DNA from: Actinomycetes bacterium
GTDB lineage: Bacteria > Actinomycetota > Acidimicrobiia > Acidimicrobiales > RAAP-2
Direction of reading: 5' to 3'
Assembly: GCA_021791635.1 (NCBI GenBank)
Contig: JAJYWF010000009.1
Location: 1 to 48,442 of the forward strand
DNA length: 48,442 nucleotides
This document shows, piece after piece, positions 44,884 to 48,442 of the stretch. Under the pieces are notes generated by a model. That model made no database searches. It was not told where the DNA came from and saw nothing but the letters and a program-made list of their open reading frames with translations. How positions within the stretch are numbered: position 1 is the stretch's first letter; the number at the start of each line of letters is the position of its first letter. A program made the position numbers and the translations under genes.

Positions 44884-45774
44884 GTGAGCATCTTTGTCGA
44901 CGAGACCACGACCGTGGTCATCCAGGGCGTGAGTCCGACCAGCCAGGGCCTCTACCACGGCCTGCGCAACCGGGACTACGGCACCAAAGTGGTGGCCGGG
45001 ACCAACCCCCGGCGGGGTGGCGAGGTGATCGAGGGGATCCCGGTGTTCGCCTCGGTCAAAGAGGCGGTGGAGGCCACGGGAGCCACGGCGTCGTTCATCT
45101 CCGTTCCGCCGCCGCATGCCGCCGCCGCAATCGAGGAGGCCGCCGAGGCGGGCATCAGCTTCGTCGTGTGCATCACCGAGGGGATACCGGCCCAGGACGA
45201 AGCCCGGACGTACAACCGGCTGGTCCAGGAGTTCCCCCGGACCCGGCTCCTCGGCCCGAACTGCCCAGGGATCATCTCGCCGGGGAAGTGCAACATCGGC
45301 ATCACCTCGGGGGACATCGCCATGCCCGGGGGGCCGGTGGGCATCGTGAGCCGTTCGGGAACCCTTACCTACCAGGCGCTGCACGAGCTCTCCCAGCAGG
45401 GTGTGGGGCAGACCACCTGCGTGGGGATCGGTGGTGACCCGGTGCCCGGGACGAACTTCATCGACTGCCTGGCTGCCTTCGAGGCCGACCCGGACACCAG
45501 GGCGGTCATGATGATCGGGGAGATCGGTGGCTCCGAGGAGGAGCGGGCGGCCGAGTACATCGCCGCCAACCTCACCAAGCCGGTGGTCTCCTACGTGGCC
45601 GGGGTGACTGCGCCTCCGGGGCGGAAGATGGGTCACGCCGGGGCCATCGTCTCGGGCTCCCAGGGCACGGCGCAGGCCAAGATGGACGCCTTGTCGGCGG
45701 CCGGCGTCACCGTCGCCCTGAACCCGACCGAAGCCGGCGAGCGGATGGTCGAGATCGTCAAGGCGCTGCCCTGA
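44884..45774 (+). CDS. sucD: Succinate-CoA ligase (ADP-forming) subunit alpha
   Basis: Alpha subunit carrying the phosphorylated His. GTG 44884, with AGAGGAGA just upstream, gives 296 residues starting [22 protein letters not shown]. The CoA-binding Rossmann part, [17 protein letters not shown], and the active-site His in [18 protein letters not shown] are present. Length is normal. The gap to sucC is 32 bases. Confidence 0.97.
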   Translation: MSIFVDETTTVVIQGVSPTSQGLYHGLRNRDYGTKVVAGTNPRRGGEVIEGIPVFASVKEAVEATGATASFISVPPPHAAAAIEEAAEAGISFVVCITEGIPAQDEARTYNRLVQEFPRTRLLGPNCPGIISPGKCNIGITSGDIAMPGGPVGIVSRSGTLTYQALHELSQQGVGQTTCVGIGGDPVPGTNFIDCLAAFEADPDTRAVMMIGEIGGSEEERAAEYIAANLTKPVVSYVAGVTAPPGRKMGHAGAIVSGSQGTAQAKMDALSAAGVTVALNPTEAGERMVEIVKALP

Positions 45775-45780
45775 CATCGG

Positions 45781-45807
45781 CACGGCCGCCGGGCCACGGC
45801 CGCCGGG
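45781..45807 (+). repeat. 13-nt direct repeat between sucD and purN
   Basis: CACGGCCGCCGGG occurs at 45781-45793 and again at 45795-45807. The CGGCCG cores are self-complementary, so the region could fold into a hairpin after sucD. No T-run. Function unclear. Confidence 0.6.
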
Positions 45808-45837
45808 GACGTCGCCGGGGCGAGCCGCCGGGGTTGG

Positions 45838-45843
45838 TAGCGT
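45838..45843 (+). promoter_or_regulatory. Predicted -10 of a leaderless promoter for purN
   Basis: TAGCGT ends seven bases before GTG 45851, exactly as before rlmN (same hexamer, same distance, same start codon). The -35 region is GC-rich without a clear hexamer. Confidence 0.5.
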
Positions 45844-45850
45844 GAGCGCT

Positions 45851-46468
45851 GTGACGGTCTCGCTGGCGGTGCTGGCATCGGGGAGCGGGACCATTCTCGA
45901 AGCGATGCTGGCCGAGCGACTCCCGGTCACCGTCGTGGTGGCCGACCGTCAGTGCCGGGCCGTCGAAGTCGGGCGCGACGCCGGGGTCGACACCGTGGTG
46001 GTGGACCGACGGGCGTGGGGGGGCTTCGGCCCCGGGTTCGACCGCCGAGGGTTCACGGAGGCCGTGAGCGAGGTGCTCGTGTCCCGCACCGTGGACCTGG
46101 TGGCTATGGCCGGCTTCGGAACCGTGCTGGACGAGCCGGTGCACCGGGCCTTCCCCGGTCGCATCCTGAACACCCACCCCGCCCTCTTGCCGGCCTTCCC
46201 CGGCTGGCACGGCGTGGAGGACGCGCTGGCGGCCGGGGTCGCGGTGACCGGGTGCACCGTGCACGTGGCCACGTTGGAGATGGACGCCGGGCCGATCCTG
46301 GCCCAGGCCGAAGTCCCGGTGCACGAAGGTGACACCCCCGAGCTCCTCCACGAGCGGATCAAGCAGGTGGAGCGCCGGCTGTACCCCGAGACCGTCCGGA
46401 GGGCCTGCGCCGAGCTGGAGGTCAACGGGTCCCTCGACCGGCTCGTTCCCCAGGAGGTACGGGCGTGA
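45851..46468 (+). CDS. purN: Phosphoribosylglycinamide formyltransferase 1
   Basis: Formylates GAR in purine synthesis using 10-formyl-tetrahydrofolate. GTG 45851, in leaderless position, gives 205 residues starting MTVSLAVLASGSGTILEAML; GTG 45842 would add three residues. The catalytic loop NTHPALLPAFPGWHG holds Asn and His, and the Asp lies in TLEMDAGPILAQAEVPV. The folate supply step, FolD, is encoded shortly downstream. It overlaps purH by GTGA. Confidence 0.95.
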   Translation: MTVSLAVLASGSGTILEAMLAERLPVTVVVADRQCRAVEVGRDAGVDTVVVDRRAWGGFGPGFDRRGFTEAVSEVLVSRTVDLVAMAGFGTVLDEPVHRAFPGRILNTHPALLPAFPGWHGVEDALAAGVAVTGCTVHVATLEMDAGPILAQAEVPVHEGDTPELLHERIKQVERRLYPETVRRACAELEVNGSLDRLVPQEVRA

Positions 46469-48072
46469 GGGCCCTCCTCTCGGTGTACGACAAGACCGGC
46501 CTGGTGGAGCTGGCCGGGGGGCTGGCCGAGCTGGGGTGGGAGCTGGTGGCCAGCGGCAAGACGGCATCGGTGCTCGACGAGGCCGGCATCGCCCACCTCG
46601 AGGTGAGCGCCGTGACCGGCTCGCCCGAGATGCTCGGCGGTCGGGTGAAGACCCTCCACCCCCGCATCCACGGCGGGATCCTGGCCGACCGGTCCGAGCC
46701 GTCCCACCTGGCCGACGTTGCCGACCAGGGCATAGAGCTGATCGACCTGGTGGTGTCCAATCTCTACCCGTTCAGCTCGGACCCATCGGTCGAGCTCATC
46801 GACGTCGGCGGTCCCACCATGGTCCGCGCCGCGGCGAAGAACTTCGCCCACGTAGGTGTCGTCACCTCGCCGGCCGACTACCCCGGCATCCTGGCCGAGC
46901 TGCGTCACGCCGGATCGCTCTCCGAGGGCACCCGGCGGCGGCTGGCCCGCACCGCCTTCGCCCACACTGCCGGCTACGACGCCGCAATCGTGGCGTGGTT
47001 CGACGATTTGGAAGGTGCCGCCCCGGTCGGCCCTGACGACGGTGAGGCGGCTGACGTCCTGCTCCCGCCGACCCTGCACCTCACCTTGGAGCGGGCCGCC
47101 CCGCTCCGCTACGGCGAGAACCCCCACCAACGCGGCGCCCGGTACCGGCTGGCCGGGGCCCCGAGCTGGTGGGACGCGGCGACCCAGCACGCCGGGACCG
47201 AGCTGTCGTACCTGAACATCTTCGACGCCGACGCCGCTTGGCGACTGGTCTACGAGTTGGTATCAGACGCTGCCACCCCCCCGGGAGGTGCCGCGGGCGG
47301 TGCTGGCGGTGCTGGCGGTGCTGCCGGTGGTGCCGCAGCGGCGGTGATCGTGAAGCACGCCAATCCGTGCGGCGCGGCCGTGGCCCACGACCTGGTCACG
47401 GCCTACCAGCGGGCCCTGGAGGGTGACCCCCTGTCCGCCTTCGGCGGGGTGGTGGCGCTGGCCGGCACGGTCACCGAGGACGTCGCCGAGGCCGTGGCAT
47501 CGGGCCCCCAGGCGGACGTGGTGGTGGCCTCGGCGTTCGAGCCCGCGGCGGTCACCCGTCTGGTGGCGAGACGCAAGGCCACCCGCCTCCTGTCGGCCCC
47601 GGCACCCGAGGCCGTGTCCCGGCAGGTGCGGAGCCTCGGGGGATCGTGGCTCGTCCAGACGCCCGACCGGTTCGAGTCGGCACCCGAGGGCTGGAAGGTG
47701 GTCACCGGCGTGGCTCCGACCGAGGCCCAGTGGTGGGACCTGGCCGTGGCCTGGAGGATCTGCGGTCGCACCACGTCGAACGCCATCTCGATCGCCCACG
47801 GGGGCCAGGCGGTCGGGGTGGGGGCCGGGCAGCAGTCGCGGGTCGTGGCGGCCGAGATCGCCGTGGCCAAGGCCGGCCAGCGGGCCGTGGGTGCGGCGGC
47901 GGCCAGCGACGCCTTCTTCCCCTTCCCCGACGGTCTGGAGGTCCTGGCTCGGGCCGGGGTGGCCGCGGTGGTCCAACCCGGGGGATCGGTCCGAGACGCC
48001 GAGGTCGCGGCGGCAGCCGAAGCGGCCGGCATCGCCATGGTGACCACCGGCGAGCGGCACTTCCGGCATTGA
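46465..48072 (+). CDS. purH: Bifunctional AICAR transformylase / IMP cyclohydrolase
   Basis: Carries out the last two steps of IMP synthesis. The 535-residue product has the cyclohydrolase domain (residues 1-190: LLSVYDKTGLVELAGGL, SGKTASVLDEAGI, GGRVKTLHPRIHGGIL, NLYPF, GGPTMVRAAAKNFAHVGVV) and the transformylase domain (RYGENPHQRGARY, LSYLNIFDADAAWRL, VKHANPCG, SAFGGVVAL, and late SDAFFPFPDGLE). A Gly/Ala-rich insert encoded by a 9-nt repeat lies just before VKHANPCG. GTG 46465 overlaps purN (GTGA). Confidence 0.96.
   Translation: MRALLSVYDKTGLVELAGGLAELGWELVASGKTASVLDEAGIAHLEVSAVTGSPEMLGGRVKTLHPRIHGGILADRSEPSHLADVADQGIELIDLVVSNLYPFSSDPSVELIDVGGPTMVRAAAKNFAHVGVVTSPADYPGILAELRHAGSLSEGTRRRLARTAFAHTAGYDAAIVAWFDDLEGAAPVGPDDGEAADVLLPPTLHLTLERAAPLRYGENPHQRGARYRLAGAPSWWDAATQHAGTELSYLNIFDADAAWRLVYELVSDAATPPGGAAGGAGGAGGAAGGAAAAVIVKHANPCGAAVAHDLVTAYQRALEGDPLSAFGGVVALAGTVTEDVAEAVASGPQADVVVASAFEPAAVTRLVARRKATRLLSAPAPEAVSRQVRSLGGSWLVQTPDRFESAPEGWKVVTGVAPTEAQWWDLAVAWRICGRTTSNAISIAHGGQAVGVGAGQQSRVVAAEIAVAKAGQRAVGAAAASDAFFPFPDGLEVLARAGVAAVVQPGGSVRDAEVAAAAEAAGIAMVTTGERHFRH
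47296..47322 (+). repeat. 9-nt tandem repeat in purH
   Basis: Three exact copies of GGCGGTGCT at 47296-47322, followed by related units to about 47340. It encodes a Gly/Gly/Ala stretch between LVYELVSD and VIVKHANPCG, where other PurH proteins have only a few residues. Confidence 0.9.
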
Positions 48073-48141
48073 GCACGTGGCGAAGCTCGGGTTTGCGTCC
48101 GTGGTGACCCACGTGCTGACGCAGCGCGCGGTGGGGCGACG

Positions 48142-48442
48142 TTGACGGCGCAGCTCCTCGACGGCGAGCGCCTGGCGGCCAGGATCCGGTCCGAGGTGGC
48201 CGAGCGCGTGGCCCGCCTGGCGGGCGAGGGGATCACCGTGGGCCTGGGCACGATCCTGGTGGGCGACGACGGCCCCAGTGCCCGGTACGTGGCGATGAAG
48301 CACGAGGACTGCGCCGAGGTCGGCATCGCCTCGTTCCACGAGCACCTGCCGGCGTCGGCCACCCAGGACGAGGTGGAGGCGGTGGTGGCCCGGTTCAACG
48401 CCGACCCGGCCGTCCACGCCTACCTGGTGCAGCTCCCCCTGC
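48142..48442 (+). CDS. folD: Methylenetetrahydrofolate dehydrogenase / cyclohydrolase FolD, N-terminal part
   Basis: Makes 10-formyl-tetrahydrofolate, the donor used by PurN and PurH. TTG 48142 is the only start in frame before the conserved [12 protein letters not shown]; 100 residues are visible before the window ends, against about 285 in the family. The catalytic Lys is in [14 protein letters not shown] (usual YVxxKxxxCxxxGI), and the visible end VQLPL matches the family QLPLP motif. Ribosome binding is weak (GGTGGGG). The 69-base gap after purH shows no clear terminator. Confidence 0.94.
   Translation, partial: MTAQLLDGERLAARIRSEVAERVARLAGEGITVGLGTILVGDDGPSARYVAMKHEDCAEVGIASFHEHLPASATQDEVEAVVARFNADPAVHAYLVQLPL

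Overview
The window is about 48 kb of very GC-rich chromosome. It reads as core genome from a high-GC actinobacterium. Evidence for that: the continuous S10/spc/alpha ribosomal run leading into truA-rplM-rpsI-glmM-glmS-acpS-nnr-alr and the t6A genes, a GuaB3-type IMP dehydrogenase relative, a CIRCE-controlled groESL, and an arabinan-precursor (DPA) cluster. Ribosomal protein tails and the adenylate kinase P-loop variant suggest a deep-branching class such as Acidimicrobiia, but that is inference. I see no tRNA, rRNA, IS element, prophage or CRISPR array.

Layout. 2-7547: end of the S10 operon and the spc operon (rplB end, rpsS, rplV, rpsC, rplP, rpmC, rpsQ, rplN, rplX, rplE, rpsN, rpsH, rplF, rplR, rpsE, rpmD, rplO). 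7578-14570: secY, adk, map, infA, rpmJ, rpsM, rpsK, rpsD, rpoA, rplQ, truA. 14583-21995: rplM-rpsI with its own promoter, then cell-envelope precursor genes glmM, glmS, acpS, nnr, alr. 21992-26875: alpha/beta hydrolase, family 4 uracil-DNA glycosylase, tsaE, tsaB, rimI, tsaD (t6A tRNA modification). 27063-30228: rlmN, then a leftward hemolysin III-like protein and glycosyltransferase. 30443-32644: CIRCE-groES-groEL. 32684-38495: NUDIX hydrolase, guaB3, guaA, pcrA. 38577-43084: a membrane-anchored phosphodiester glycosidase-like protein facing a leftward ubiA-dprE1-dprE2 cluster. 43176-48442: stand-alone B12-binding subunit, sucC, sucD, purN, purH, start of folD.

Nearly all genes are tightly coupled by ATGA, GTGA, TTGA, CTGA or TGATG overlaps. 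Start codons are often not ATG: infA and the hydrolase appear to use CTG, while rplM, guaA and folD appear to use TTG. Five genes (glmS, the UDG, rlmN, the B12 subunit, purN) have a TANNNT -10 hexamer only 6-9 nt before the start codon, which predicts leaderless or nearly leaderless mRNAs.

The least ordinary signals are: long acidic tails on L22, S3 and L29; short in-frame tandem repeats (often 18 nt) in otherwise conserved enzymes (AcpS, RimI, RlmN, PurH, and before SucC); a 13-bp inverted repeat enclosing six 10-nt repeats before rlmN; strong hairpins between rpsD/rpoA and groES/groEL; and a compact DPA cluster whose DprE1 has Ala in place of the benzothiazinone-target Cys.
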